Below, piece after piece: positions 1-6,601 of a stretch of 16,822 nt of DNA. Position numbers and translations under genes: made by a program. The notes under the pieces were generated by a model. The model was not told the origin of the DNA. It did no database searches and saw nothing but the letters and a program-made list of their open reading frames with translations. How positions within the stretch are numbered: position 1 is the stretch's first letter; every line of letters begins with the position of its first letter. Origin of the DNA: JAZDEL01 sp043820655 (GTDB lineage: Archaea; Iainarchaeota; Iainarchaeia; Iainarchaeales; JAZDEL01); assembly GCA_043820655.1 (NCBI GenBank), contig JBDRDO010000099.1, positions 1 to 16,822 of the forward strand. Reading direction: 5' to 3'.

Positions 1-365
1 GGCGCACTAACGGCAGAAACAACAATCCTCTTCACAAAGGGCTGATGATAAGGGGCGGAAACAATAATCTCCTTCTCCCCTGCGCCTGAGAAGAAATCAT
101 AGTCAGTTATCTTCTCCCTTGCGCCTGCCGAAAGTTCCGCAATTTTCATAATTTCCACGGGCGCCCCGCCCTCCGCAACGCTTACAGTAATATTCCTGAT
201 AAGCCTTGAACTGTCATTAATAACATAAACAGCGCGCCCGCCTTCCTGCGTTTCCTCCGCGCTCAGGCCGACATTAAAGAAAAGCAGATAAACAAGCACA
301 AGCATGAATATTGAAAATATCGCGGCGAAAAACATATACACGCGTTTCTTCTTTGCGGGAATCAT
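1..365 (-). CDS. N-terminal part of a membrane-anchored extracytoplasmic protein (3' end outside window)
   Basis: The reading frame runs from an ATG at 365 off the left edge of the window, giving 121 codons without a stop. The protein begins MIPAKKKRVYMFFAAIF: a short basic segment, then one hydrophobic helix at about residues 10-34, then a polar stretch (EETQEGG). The remainder looks like a beta-rich extracytoplasmic domain with repeated V/I alternation (for example RAVYVINDSSRLIRNITVSV). This fits a type II membrane anchor or an uncleaved signal with the domain outside the cell. No family was recognised. A TATA-like box 26 bp upstream of the ATG supports the start and suggests a leaderless transcript separate from the GTPase gene upstream of it. 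Confidence 0.7.
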   Translation of the reverse strand, partial: MIPAKKKRVYMFFAAIFSIFMLVLVYLLFFNVGLSAEETQEGGRAVYVINDSSRLIRNITVSVAEGGAPVEIMKIAELSAGAREKITDYDFFSGAGEKEIIVSAPYHQPFVKRIVVSAVSA

Positions 366-387
366 GCTAAATAGAATGTTTTCTGTT

Positions 388-395
388 TATTTAAA
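388..395 (-). promoter_or_regulatory. TATA-like box of the membrane-anchored protein gene
   Basis: On the minus strand the box reads TTTAAATA, preceded by a purine-rich AAAGG that could be a BRE. Its centre lies about 26 bp before the ATG at 365, the spacing expected if transcription starts at or next to the start codon. Confidence 0.5.
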
Positions 396-413
396 CCTTT
401 ATTTTCCCCGCAT

Positions 414-1220
414 CTAAATCTTAATCTTCCCCCTCTGCCAGTCGGTAATTATAATCCTCGCAATTGCCTCCAAATCCGCCCCCCCGCCCTTTGTCAAACG
501 CTTCCTTGCAATTGCAATCTGCTCAAGGATTTCATATTCATCAGTTGTTTCCTTGCCAATCTTAACATCATACGCCTTCTCAAGCGCCTTTGGATTGTTC
601 TCCATAAGGAACTTAACAAGCCTTTCCGCAGCGGCAATCCTGTCATACAATTGGTTTGGGCTGAGCGCATTCAGTATAACCAAATCCTGCCAGGGCTTGC
701 CCTTGAATGAAATAACTCCGGGAGTGTCAATCAGCATAATATCCTCATTCACACGAATGAACTGTTCCCCGCGCGTAAAGGCCGCCTGCGCGGAAGTCCT
801 TGCCTTTTTCTTTCCCCCCAGATAATTTATAAGTGAACTCTTCCCCGTATTCGGATATCCGAACAAGCCAACAATCATCCCGCGCTGTGTAACCCTGTGC
901 CTTGTTTTCCTGCCGAAATTCCTGGTGGCCATGTTAATTGCGGCCTTCAATTTCTGCTTCCCTTTCCTGTCATTGCAGGAAACCTCAACAACAACATGCC
1001 CTTTCTTTTGAAGCCTTATACTTGTTTTTTTAATATGCCCCTGGCTGACCATATCCGCCTTGTTCAGGACAATTATCAATCCCTTTTCCATCCACTTTAT
1101 TTTCTTCTCAAGCCTGAAGTTCCTTGTTTCAGCGGGAAACCGCGCATCCAAAACCTCAAGCAGGATGTCGCTCTTCCTTATGACCTTCATAACCCGTTTA
1201 TCAAATTCCCTGTCCGGCAT
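414..1220 (-). CDS. Circularly permuted GTPase, YlqF/NOG (RbgA-like) family
   Basis: This 268-residue protein is a small Ras-like GTPase with its motifs in permuted order. G4 (NKAD, residues 53-56) comes first, then the P-loop G1 (GYPNTGKS, 121-128), a G2-region threonine near 149 (AAFTRG), and G3 (DTPG, 165-168). The N-terminal DARFPAETRN segment (25-34) is typical of YlqF/Nog1p-type ribosome-assembly GTPases. Relatives act in large-subunit ribosome biogenesis in the cytoplasm, so that role is inferred. The C-terminal helical tail (about 190-268) would be the RNA- or ribosome-contacting region. The ATG at 1220 is preceded by AGGTGA, which overlaps the TGA of the upstream HTH gene; only 6 bases separate the genes, so they are probably co-transcribed. 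Confidence 0.9.
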   Translation of the reverse strand: MPDREFDKRVMKVIRKSDILLEVLDARFPAETRNFRLEKKIKWMEKGLIIVLNKADMVSQGHIKKTSIRLQKKGHVVVEVSCNDRKGKQKLKAAINMATRNFGRKTRHRVTQRGMIVGLFGYPNTGKSSLINYLGGKKKARTSAQAAFTRGEQFIRVNEDIMLIDTPGVISFKGKPWQDLVILNALSPNQLYDRIAAAERLVKFLMENNPKALEKAYDVKIGKETTDEYEILEQIAIARKRLTKGGGADLEAIARIIITDWQRGKIKI

Positions 1221-1226
1221 TTTTGT

Positions 1227-2162
1227 TCACCTTTTACTATTAGGGTCGGCATCCCTATTAATTGTGTCAGCAATCCTTTTTTGTATCTTTTTTGCCTCCG
1301 CTGCACTTGTGAACGGGGCATTGAATGCCCTTTGCAATCTCTCATATGACCTGCGCAAATCCCTGCTGTCACCTGCACGAAGTGCAAACTTCCTTGCTTT
1401 TGACGGAGTAATATCCCTGCCGAACATCCGGATCCCTGCCTCCAACAGGCCTACAAAATCTTTCACAAGCTTGCCATTAGCCTCCCCGTGTTTTTTCAGG
1501 AGTTCCTGCCCAAGCCCCGAAAGTTTTGGCTTCAAAAGTTTCCTCTGCCTTTTGTAGGCGCGGTGTTCCCCCTCAGCGGCACGCACTCTCCGAATCAAAT
1601 CCGCCCTCTGCGTTTTGTTCAGGGTGTCCTGCCTTGAGAAATAATACTTCCCGCCCATCTTCACAACAGGCAGGCTGTCATATTTCATAAGCACGCGCAC
1701 GGACTTCTCATGCACGCCCAGATATTTCGCGAAATCCTTTGTTGAGCCGTGCGTTTTCTCCACCCTTGCAATCCTCCTGAAATCCCACACAACCCTTTTC
1801 AAATCCCTGTGCCCCTTTGGCAGTGAACTCACAACCGTGCCGTTCGGATGAATTGTTTTCTCCCAAGGAATTGAATCAATAATGTTCCTTTTATAAGAGC
1901 CCTTTCCGAGCGTGCTCTTCAGTTTAAGGACATCAAATATGAATCCGTTCTGCGTTATGTCCTCTTTCGGGTTAAAGGCGCGCGCCGCCCCCCGTTCCGC
2001 AATCCAGCGCCCTGCAATTTCATCCGGAATCCGCCATTCCCGCCCTGATTTTTTGATTGCCCCCTCCTGCCTTTTGTTTTCGGTTTTTATCCTGCCGAGC
2101 ACCGCGGTCGGGTCCACATTGAGTTTTTTTGAAATCGTCCTCAAGCCCCAGAACTTAGGCAC
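1227..2162 (-). CDS. Basic multi-HTH DNA-binding-like protein (unknown family)
   Basis: No named family was recognised. The start is chosen at GTG 2162, two bases after the TAG of the preceding small gene and behind a G-rich stretch. A GTG at 2243 would add 27 residues that lie wholly within the other gene and look non-coding. The 311-residue product has two MerR/excisionase-like helix-turn-helix units: residues 4-53 (WGLRTISKKLNVDPTAV ... REWRIP) and about 141-182 (TKDFAKYLGVHEKSVRVL followed by a KMGGKYYFSRQ wing). A very basic linker follows (RAYKRQRKLLKPK), and a helical C-terminus carries MFGRDITPSKARKFA at about 246-260. That motif recurs in the 377-residue protein at 3093-4226, so the two are probably distant paralogues. 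DNA or RNA binding is inferred from fold and charge. It sits directly upstream of the GTPase in one operon. Confidence 0.7.
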   Translation of the reverse strand: MPKFWGLRTISKKLNVDPTAVLGRIKTENKRQEGAIKKSGREWRIPDEIAGRWIAERGAARAFNPKEDITQNGFIFDVLKLKSTLGKGSYKRNIIDSIPWEKTIHPNGTVVSSLPKGHRDLKRVVWDFRRIARVEKTHGSTKDFAKYLGVHEKSVRVLMKYDSLPVVKMGGKYYFSRQDTLNKTQRADLIRRVRAAEGEHRAYKRQRKLLKPKLSGLGQELLKKHGEANGKLVKDFVGLLEAGIRMFGRDITPSKARKFALRAGDSRDLRRSYERLQRAFNAPFTSAAEAKKIQKRIADTINRDADPNSKR

Positions 2163-2164
2163 CC

Positions 2165-2434
2165 CTACCCGCCCCCCGGGCCAAATACCTTTTTTTGCAC
2201 CGCTTTGGTAAGAGTTACCACACCCTCGTGGACTATTATACACTTATTTTTCTCCAGATATGCCCTCAATTCCGCAGGGAGCCGGCTATACCGCCTGTGC
2301 AGCATGAATGGCTTCTCCCTTGAAAAATATCTGGACACCAGCATCCTCACCTTCGTCTTCTGCACATTCCTCCACGCCCTCCTTTTGAGGAGCCGCCCCG
2401 CGCCCGTGCCTTCCAATGACCATCCTTTAACCAT
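2165..2434 (-). CDS. Small basic protein of unknown function
   Basis: This 89-residue Arg/Lys-rich protein starts at ATG 2434, preceded by GAGGGGGA about six bases away, a good Shine-Dalgarno match. The first half is strongly basic (LLKRRAWRNVQKTKVR). The second half could form a small alpha/beta or winged-helix fold (LPAELRAYLEKNKCIIVHEG). It ends in FGPGGG and a TAG placed two bases before the proposed GTG of the downstream HTH gene, so translation is probably coupled. The last codons contain a six-G run in slippery-heptamer form, leaving open a -1 frameshift or an indel that would join the two frames into one protein of about 400 residues. No family was recognised. Confidence 0.5.
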   Translation of the reverse strand: MVKGWSLEGTGAGRLLKRRAWRNVQKTKVRMLVSRYFSREKPFMLHRRYSRLPAELRAYLEKNKCIIVHEGVVTLTKAVQKKVFGPGGG

Positions 2435-2467
2435 TCCATTTCCCCCTCATCTGCCTTTCACCGCGCC

Positions 2468-2707
2468 TCATTTCACAGCCCCTTTTAAAACCTCAAATCC
2501 CGCGCGCGCCAGATAAAACCCGCCGAAAATCAAAACCGCAACAACACCAAGCAAACCCAAAATGCTGTACTGTGAAAACGCATCATCCTGCAGAAACACG
2601 CTTTGAAACTGAACAAACCATGAAAGCAGAACAAGGGAAAGCGCAAGTGCCCCCGCGCCGATGAGAACAATAATTGCTGTGTTTATCCAGTTAAGGTTAA
2701 GTTCCAT
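2468..2707 (-). CDS. Small two-helix membrane protein
   Basis: The 79-residue product has two clear transmembrane segments, at about residues 10-33 (TAIIVLIGAGALALSLVLLS) and 47-68 (SILGLLGVVAVLIFGGFYLA). They are joined by a polar loop (QSVFLQDDAFSQ), and the tail is short and basic. The ATG at 2707 has an AT-rich TATA-like TAATAAAT about 31 bp upstream on the minus strand. The gene lies between the EF-Tu-like gene and the small basic protein. No family was recognised and no catalytic residues are visible, so membrane location is all that can be inferred. Confidence 0.65.
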   Translation of the reverse strand: MELNLNWINTAIIVLIGAGALALSLVLLSWFVQFQSVFLQDDAFSQYSILGLLGVVAVLIFGGFYLARAGFEVLKGAVK

Positions 2708-2780
2708 GCGATAAGAATTAGCACTCGCAGGAATTTATTACTTTGCTTTTCCGCGTTTCCCGCGCAGCACGCCTAACCTG

Positions 2781-3032
2781 TCACTTCACAAGATAAACCT
2801 CCGCAACAGGTCGCACAGCCTGCGCAAGCTTCATGCCCACATCATCCCCCTTCTTTGCCGCCTTAATTCCCTTGTGCTCGACCTGCATGCTGTCAACTAT
2901 CTGCTCGAACTCCTCCCCGCCCTTTTTCACCTTTATTTTATCCCCCACTTTCAGCGCAGAGGAAAGTTCAATAACCCCCACGCCAATCTTATCATAGAAA
3001 TGCGTTACCTTTCCGATTAGCTTCTCAGCCAT
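2781..3032 (-). CDS. Stand-alone translation-factor domain 2 (EF-Tu/IF2-like beta-barrel) protein
   Basis: The 83-residue protein matches the beta-barrel domain 2 of translational GTPases without any GTPase domain. Visible features are the opening strand LIGKVTHFYDKIGVGVIEL (residues 5-23), the LKVGDKIKVK turn (27-36), and the late GDDVGMKLAQAVRPVAEVYLV segment, which corresponds to the KAKKGDxVGI hairpin of EF-Tu domain 2. Stand-alone versions occur in archaea and are annotated only as translation elongation factor-like proteins; the biochemical role is not known. The ATG at 3032 has GGTGA six bases upstream, and this site falls inside the 3' arm of an inverted repeat (3040-3057). Neighbouring pth2 fits a translation theme. 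Confidence 0.8.
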   Translation of the reverse strand: MAEKLIGKVTHFYDKIGVGVIELSSALKVGDKIKVKKGGEEFEQIVDSMQVEHKGIKAAKKGDDVGMKLAQAVRPVAEVYLVK

Positions 3033-3039
3033 AAGGAAT

Positions 3040-3057
3040 CACCCACATAATTGGGTG
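3040..3057 (-). promoter_or_regulatory. Inverted repeat over the ribosome binding site of the EF-like gene
   Basis: On the minus strand CACCCA-ATTATG-TGGGTG forms a perfect 6-bp stem with a 6-base loop. The right arm contains most of the GGTGA Shine-Dalgarno sequence of the gene starting at 3032, so folding would hide it. A TTTAATTAA TATA-like tract lies just upstream at about 3060-3072. Confidence 0.4.
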
Positions 3058-3092
3058 CAAAGTTAATTAAATTTTAGCGTTTTTGCGTGTTT

Positions 3093-4226
3093 TCACTTGC
3101 TTGCGTATTTGGCATACTTCTCAAGCAATCTGAAAAAGTTTTGCCTTATGCCGTATTTGACACTATGCTCCAGATAGGTGCGTATAGTATTTATGTTCCT
3201 TGTGTCGGTTTTCAGCCCGAATTTTATTGTGCCCATTGCAAATGCCTCTATCTTTGCAAACGTAATTCCTTTCCTGCCGAATTTTTCCCGACCTTTAATT
3301 CCTAATGAAAAAAGCATTTCTACGTCCTCAGGGTTTCTGTAGTTGGTTTGTTTCAAAATCCTGTCTACTGCCTGCGTGAGTTTCAATTTTGACCTGTTTT
3401 TTTTACGGCTCCTCATCCTCGACCTTGCCTTTTCCGCACCAGATTTATCGTCTATCCAAAGCATAATGGCTTCAGCCGCAAGCCGCACCTTATTTTTTGG
3501 AATCATCAGCGACCTGGGAATAAGATGCTGTTTTTCAACACTGTCCCAGACAATAGGAATCCGTCCGTGCCCTATAAGGTTGAAAATCTTCTTCCGCGAG
3601 GAAATTTCCAGGCCAAGCCATTGTGTGAACTCTGTTGCACTTGCATAGTTCCCGCGAATTATTTTTTGCTTTTCCCTGCGTTTATTTGCATATTCCCCAC
3701 TCCATTTATTCTTCCTTTCACGGCTGCGCCAGCCCTTCCACTCAAGCCCTTCCTTTATTTCCTTCTTTATTTTTTCCTTAATATCCGGGGTAAGCACTTC
3801 CGCAGGAATCAAATACTCAGTTCTCTTCCCGTCCCCTGTCTTTTTTATTTGCACAATTTGTTTCCCTGTCGGGGAATCAGTTACCCACTCATTTATCAGC
3901 CGCTCATTAATTTTTATTCCAAGCAGCCTGCCAAGCATTTTCGGGGTTGCGTATTTTTTGCGGGTTTCCCTGAGGCGCCATTTTTTCTCAAGGGCATCGG
4001 CGGCCCGTGCCTTCTCAATAAGCATTTCCTTGTTGTTTAGAACGTAATTTATATCTAAATAGTGGTATGCGCCTATCTTGCTGACGTGTTCTTTTAAGGC
4101 GGGGTCATACTTTACTGCGCTCAGCATCTGCGAGGGGGTTAACCCAATCATTCCCGCAGCCATGCTTGCGGTTACTTTTCCCTCTTTCCCTGTCTTAATA
4201 TCCCTTATTTTCTTTTTTCTTTTCAT
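3093..4226 (-). CDS. Large basic protein with three excisionase-like HTH units (unknown family)
   Basis: The start is taken at ATG 4226, with GAAGG 12 bases upstream; a TTG at 4238 would add only four residues and abuts that site. The 377-residue product is very rich in Lys and Arg and shows three HTH-like blocks: about 18-63 (VTASMAAGMIGLTPSQML), 93-145 (ATPKMLGRLLGIKINERL with a YLIP strand) and 195-242 (YASATEFTQWLGLEISSRKK with a QHLIP strand). Basic helical linkers separate them. The C-terminus carries KFGRKGITFAKIEAFA (about 315-330), matching MFGRDITPSKARKFA of the protein at 1227-2162. DNA binding through tandem HTH units is inferred; the biological role is unknown. The gene starts 15 bases after the pth2 stop, so the two are co-transcribed. 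It is more AT-rich than neighbouring genes. Confidence 0.75.
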   Translation of the reverse strand: MKRKKKIRDIKTGKEGKVTASMAAGMIGLTPSQMLSAVKYDPALKEHVSKIGAYHYLDINYVLNNKEMLIEKARAADALEKKWRLRETRKKYATPKMLGRLLGIKINERLINEWVTDSPTGKQIVQIKKTGDGKRTEYLIPAEVLTPDIKEKIKKEIKEGLEWKGWRSRERKNKWSGEYANKRREKQKIIRGNYASATEFTQWLGLEISSRKKIFNLIGHGRIPIVWDSVEKQHLIPRSLMIPKNKVRLAAEAIMLWIDDKSGAEKARSRMRSRKKNRSKLKLTQAVDRILKQTNYRNPEDVEMLFSLGIKGREKFGRKGITFAKIEAFAMGTIKFGLKTDTRNINTIRTYLEHSVKYGIRQNFFRLLEKYAKYASK

Positions 4227-4241
4227 AAGGCGCCGCAACCT

Positions 4242-4589
4242 TCAAAGCAGTTTCAAATGCCCTGTTAATTTATCAAGCGCGGCATCATCAGCAGGCCCCA
4301 CTCCAAAACATGTTTTAGTCCCCGGCGCTGTTTGCGTATGCCCCGCATCCTGCACAAGCGCGGGCTTTAATCTTGCGTCCTTAATCTGCTGAAACATATC
4401 AACAAGCTCCCGTTCGCTGTTCACTTTCAGCACAATCTTCATCTGCCCCTCTGCGCGCCATTTTTCAACTGCACCCGCATCTTCGCGCTGTGCATTCTCA
4501 AGCGCCATTAAACTCGCGTGCGAGCACTGCGCCGCAATCTTCCCCCTGCCCATTCCTAAATCCGCGCGAACAACAATGACCTGTTTCAT
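4242..4589 (-). CDS. pth2: Peptidyl-tRNA hydrolase, archaeal/eukaryotic type (Pth2)
   Basis: The 115-residue protein has the full length and signatures of Pth2: VVRADLGMGRGKIAAQCSHA at residues 6-25 and DAGHTQTAPGTKTCFGVGP at 81-99. These contain the catalytic and substrate-binding Lys17, His24, Asp81 and Thr residues of the family. Pth2 cleaves the ester bond of peptidyl-tRNAs dropped by ribosomes and so recycles tRNA in the cytoplasm. The ATG at 4589 lies about 26 bp from a TTTAATAC box at 4611-4618, so a leaderless transcript is likely. The gene leads the minus-strand cluster and shares a divergent promoter region, with a central palindromic element, with the small membrane-protein genes on the other strand. 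Confidence 0.95.
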   Translation of the reverse strand: MKQVIVVRADLGMGRGKIAAQCSHASLMALENAQREDAGAVEKWRAEGQMKIVLKVNSERELVDMFQQIKDARLKPALVQDAGHTQTAPGTKTCFGVGPADDAALDKLTGHLKLL

Positions 4590-4610
4590 TCAAATATAAT
4601 TGCATGAACT

Positions 4611-4670
4611 AGTATTAAAGCGTAACTTATGTTTCCGCACCGGAAATCTACTCCAGAAACCTATTTATAT
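4611..4670. promoter_or_regulatory. Divergent promoter with a central inverted repeat (pth2 / small membrane protein trio)
   Basis: Two TATA-like boxes face away from each other: TTTAATAC on the minus strand (4611-4618, for pth2) and TTTATAT on the plus strand (4664-4670). Each is centred about 26 bp from its start codon. A 13-bp element, ccgcaccggaaat, occupies 4635-4647 exactly 16 bases from either box. Here it forms part of a perfect inverted repeat, TTTCCG-CAC-CGGAAA (4632-4646). The same 13-mer recurs before the nurA promoter (5159-5171). Confidence 0.5.
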
Positions 4671-4692
4671 TCCTCCGCAATAATATGTAAAT

Positions 4693-4782
4693 ATGAGCGA
4701 TATTTTAGTGGCCCAGATGATTGGCGGAGGCATAATTGCCATTGTCGTTTACTGGATTTTCAGAATGCTTCCTTTAAAGTGA
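4693..4782 (+). CDS. 29-residue single-helix membrane peptide
   Basis: A short frame starting at ATG 4693 encodes MSDILVAQMIGGGIIAIVVY WIFRMLPLK in one run: a short acidic start, one hydrophobic helix (about residues 5-24) and a basic tail, consistent with a single-pass membrane peptide. It is supported by the TTTATAT box centred 26 bp upstream and by position as first gene of a row of tiny membrane proteins; the next ATG follows its TGA after four bases. No family was recognised. Confidence 0.5.
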   Translation: MSDILVAQMIGGGIIAIVVYWIFRMLPLK

Positions 4783-4786
4783 TTAA

Positions 4787-4975
4787 ATGAGAATCCCTGA
4801 CTTACTGAGCATTATTGCCTTTGTTGTGTTGGTACTTACCTATCCTTTCGTAGCAAGGCCTGCACTTCCGGATTATTTTAAGGGCTTTCTGGAGGGCGTT
4901 GTCCTGACGGGGGTTCTCACCTACTCCGCGATAAAAATAGACGCATTTATTAATGAGATTAGGTCAAATAATTGA
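4787..4975 (+). CDS. Small membrane protein, two predicted helices
   Basis: The 62-residue product starts at ATG 4787, four bases after the preceding stop. Hydrophobic helices are visible at about residues 6-25 (LLSIIAFVVLVLTYPFVA) and 34-52 (FLEGVVLTGVLTYSAIKI), with a charged tail DAFINEIRSNN. Two prolines and an aromatic in the loop (RPALPDYFKG) look structured. There is no clear Shine-Dalgarno sequence, so translation is probably coupled to the preceding peptide. It lies in a row of three small membrane-protein genes before nurA. Function is unknown. Confidence 0.6.
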   Translation: MRIPDLLSIIAFVVLVLTYPFVARPALPDYFKGFLEGVVLTGVLTYSAIKIDAFINEIRSNN

Positions 4976-4983
4976 GGGATGGC

Positions 4984-5157
4984 ATGAAGATAACTGAAGC
5001 GGTAGCGGGCATTTTCATTTTGATTATATTAGTGTATGTACTCTGGGCAGGCTTTATCTCTTCTCCTGACCCTGCATTATCCACGTCTGGCTGGTTTGTA
5101 CTTGTTGCGATAGCAGTCGGGATTGTATTGGGAATTGCGAATCGCATAAGGCGCTAG
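4984..5157 (+). CDS. Small membrane protein, two predicted helices
   Basis: Start chosen at ATG 4984, with GAGGG five bases upstream overlapping the TGA of the previous gene; a TTG at 4972 is less likely. The 57-residue protein has helices at about residues 6-24 (AVAGIFILIILVYVLWAGF) and 36-52 (WFVLVAIAVGIVLGIA), joined by a Pro/Ser loop (SSPDPALSTSG), and ends NRIRR. It is the last of three tiny membrane proteins in tandem. No family was recognised. Confidence 0.6.
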   Translation: MKITEAVAGIFILIILVYVLWAGFISSPDPALSTSGWFVLVAIAVGIVLGIANRIRR

Positions 5158-5158
5158 C

Positions 5159-5193
5159 CCGCACCGGAAATGCGGTGTGCCAATATTATTAAA
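5159..5193 (+). promoter_or_regulatory. nurA promoter with second copy of the 13-bp element
   Basis: The 13-mer ccgcaccggaaat (5159-5171) is identical to 4635-4647 and is followed after about 14 bases by a TTATTAAA TATA-like box (5186-5193). In this copy the palindromic left arm is lost, but CACCG-GAAATG-CGGTG (5162-5177) can form another small inverted repeat. Confidence 0.45.
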
Positions 5194-5230
5194 GCCCCTT
5201 GCGCGCATTGTTATTGTAAAGGCGCATTTC

Positions 5231-6331
5231 ATGGACATCTCATCTCTCATAAAGGACGCGGTTTCCTACATTAATTCATATGAGGAAAGGAAGCGCAAAA
5301 TCGCGCATGCCTTAGCCCCGTTGAAGGGGCAAGAACTGAAAACTGAAACTTCAGCGGAACTTCTGGAATCACAATTTGTTTTTCCCGTAATCCCTGCGGA
5401 ATTAAACTTCCGCTGTGCGGGCGTTGACTCGGGCTTCATGGGAAAGCGCCTCTCATCAGCGGACATTGTGCTTGTCCGTGCGGCAGGGGTTGTGTTTGAT
5501 TATGAAAAGGGAAAGCTTGCCAAGGCGCAGTATCATCCAAATTTCTTTTCATTCCCCACTCCCCATTTATCAAACAACGCGCTGGAGGATGATGAGTATG
5601 CATGCAGTATGGGCCTGATACGCCTGCGCGAGGAGGTTAATGTTGCAAGGGAAATCCTGCAGAAATACAAGCCGCGCTATCTTTTCCTTGACGGCAGCAT
5701 AGTCCCCCAATATGCCGACAAGCCGCGCTCGGATTCAGTTGTGCGAAACCTTTACCATGAAATTCTGCAGAACTTCCAGTCGCTTTATTCAGAGGCCGAG
5801 GCAAAGGGCTGCACATTAATAGCCTGCGTTGAGGACTCGCGCGGAAAGCGCATAAATGAATTATTGCGCAATGAAATAAACCGCGATGAAACATACATAT
5901 CAAACAAAACACTTAACGGAATGTTTGACTGGGCAATTTTGGATTATTTGCTTGAGGTTGGCGAGCGCACGATGGCTTTCAGTTACAGCGGCAGCATAAA
6001 AAAACACCCTATCCTTGCGGACATGCCCGGGTGGCGTGAGCATATTTATGGCCTCTACTTAAGGCCTGCACAATATGACAGGCCCCTGAGGATTGAATTC
6101 CTTTGCAGGGGCAAGGGGGATGAAATTGCCGCGCGCGCAAATGAGGCGGCAGGCGCGGCACTTGCATTATCCTCGATGCACCGTGAATATGCATATCCCG
6201 CGGTTTTGATTGAGGCTGACCTAAAGGCGCACTTAAAGCAGGATGAGATTGAAATTGTATTCGGAAAAATATTTGACAAACTGGGGAAGGACACGCGCCT
6301 GAAACTGCGCAGGGAAAGCCGCCCCTTTTAG
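5231..6331 (+). CDS. nurA: NurA 5'-3' nuclease
   Basis: NurA is the nuclease partner of the HerA translocase; together with Mre11-Rad50 they resect DNA ends for recombination in archaea. The 366-residue protein (start MDISSLIKDA) shows the family's RNase H-like active-site landmarks: AGVDSG (Asp66), YLFLDGSIV (Asp154), CVEDSRGKR (Glu201/Asp202), an SYSGSIKKH segment (251-259), and a late EADLKAHL (328-335). The ATG at 5231 is preferred over an in-frame GTG at 5177 because the TATA-like box lies between them and AAAGG precedes the ATG by about 8 bases. herA lies two genes downstream on the same strand. Length is normal for the family. Confidence 0.93.
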   Translation: MDISSLIKDAVSYINSYEERKRKIAHALAPLKGQELKTETSAELLESQFVFPVIPAELNFRCAGVDSGFMGKRLSSADIVLVRAAGVVFDYEKGKLAKAQYHPNFFSFPTPHLSNNALEDDEYACSMGLIRLREEVNVAREILQKYKPRYLFLDGSIVPQYADKPRSDSVVRNLYHEILQNFQSLYSEAEAKGCTLIACVEDSRGKRINELLRNEINRDETYISNKTLNGMFDWAILDYLLEVGERTMAFSYSGSIKKHPILADMPGWREHIYGLYLRPAQYDRPLRIEFLCRGKGDEIAARANEAAGAALALSSMHREYAYPAVLIEADLKAHLKQDEIEIVFGKIFDKLGKDTRLKLRRESRPF

Positions 6332-6367
6332 GATTGATTTAAGTTAATTTCATGGGGATGTGTTATT

Positions 6368-6601
6368 ATGCTGAAAAAGACCGATGCAAGGATTCCCGCA
6401 CAGCAGAAGTTCTGCCCTGTCTGCGGCTCCGTAAATTTGAAAATAGTTGAAACCCCCGCGCTTATACACTCGGGAACATTCCAGATGTATAAATGCGCGG
6501 ACTGTGGATATGAGGGGCCTATTGTAATCGGCGGGCTGAATATGCAGGAACAGCTGAAAAAGAATTACGCGGAGCGGAAGGCAGGGGATGTAAATGGCTG
6601 A
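6368..6601 (+). CDS. Zinc-ribbon protein between nurA and herA
   Basis: The 77-residue protein carries two cysteine pairs, CPVC (16-19) and CADC (43-46), spaced as in a small zinc ribbon, followed by a basic helical tail (LKKNYAERK). GGGGATG precedes ATG 6368. Its last codons overlap the herA start: the TGA ends at 6601 while herA begins at 6594, so herA translation is probably coupled to it. A role with NurA/HerA, or as a general nucleic-acid-binding ribbon, is inferred only from the operon position; similar orphan ribbons are common in archaea. Confidence 0.8.
   Translation: MLKKTDARIPAQQKFCPVCGSVNLKIVETPALIHSGTFQMYKCADCGYEGPIVIGGLNMQEQLKKNYAERKAGDVNG

Noticed and set aside
3525..4040. Plus-strand frame of 171 codons opposite the multi-HTH gene
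   Set aside because: It is antisense to a well-supported gene, rich in Phe/Leu/Pro/Cys as expected from the complement of Lys-rich codons, and has no promoter or ribosome binding site.
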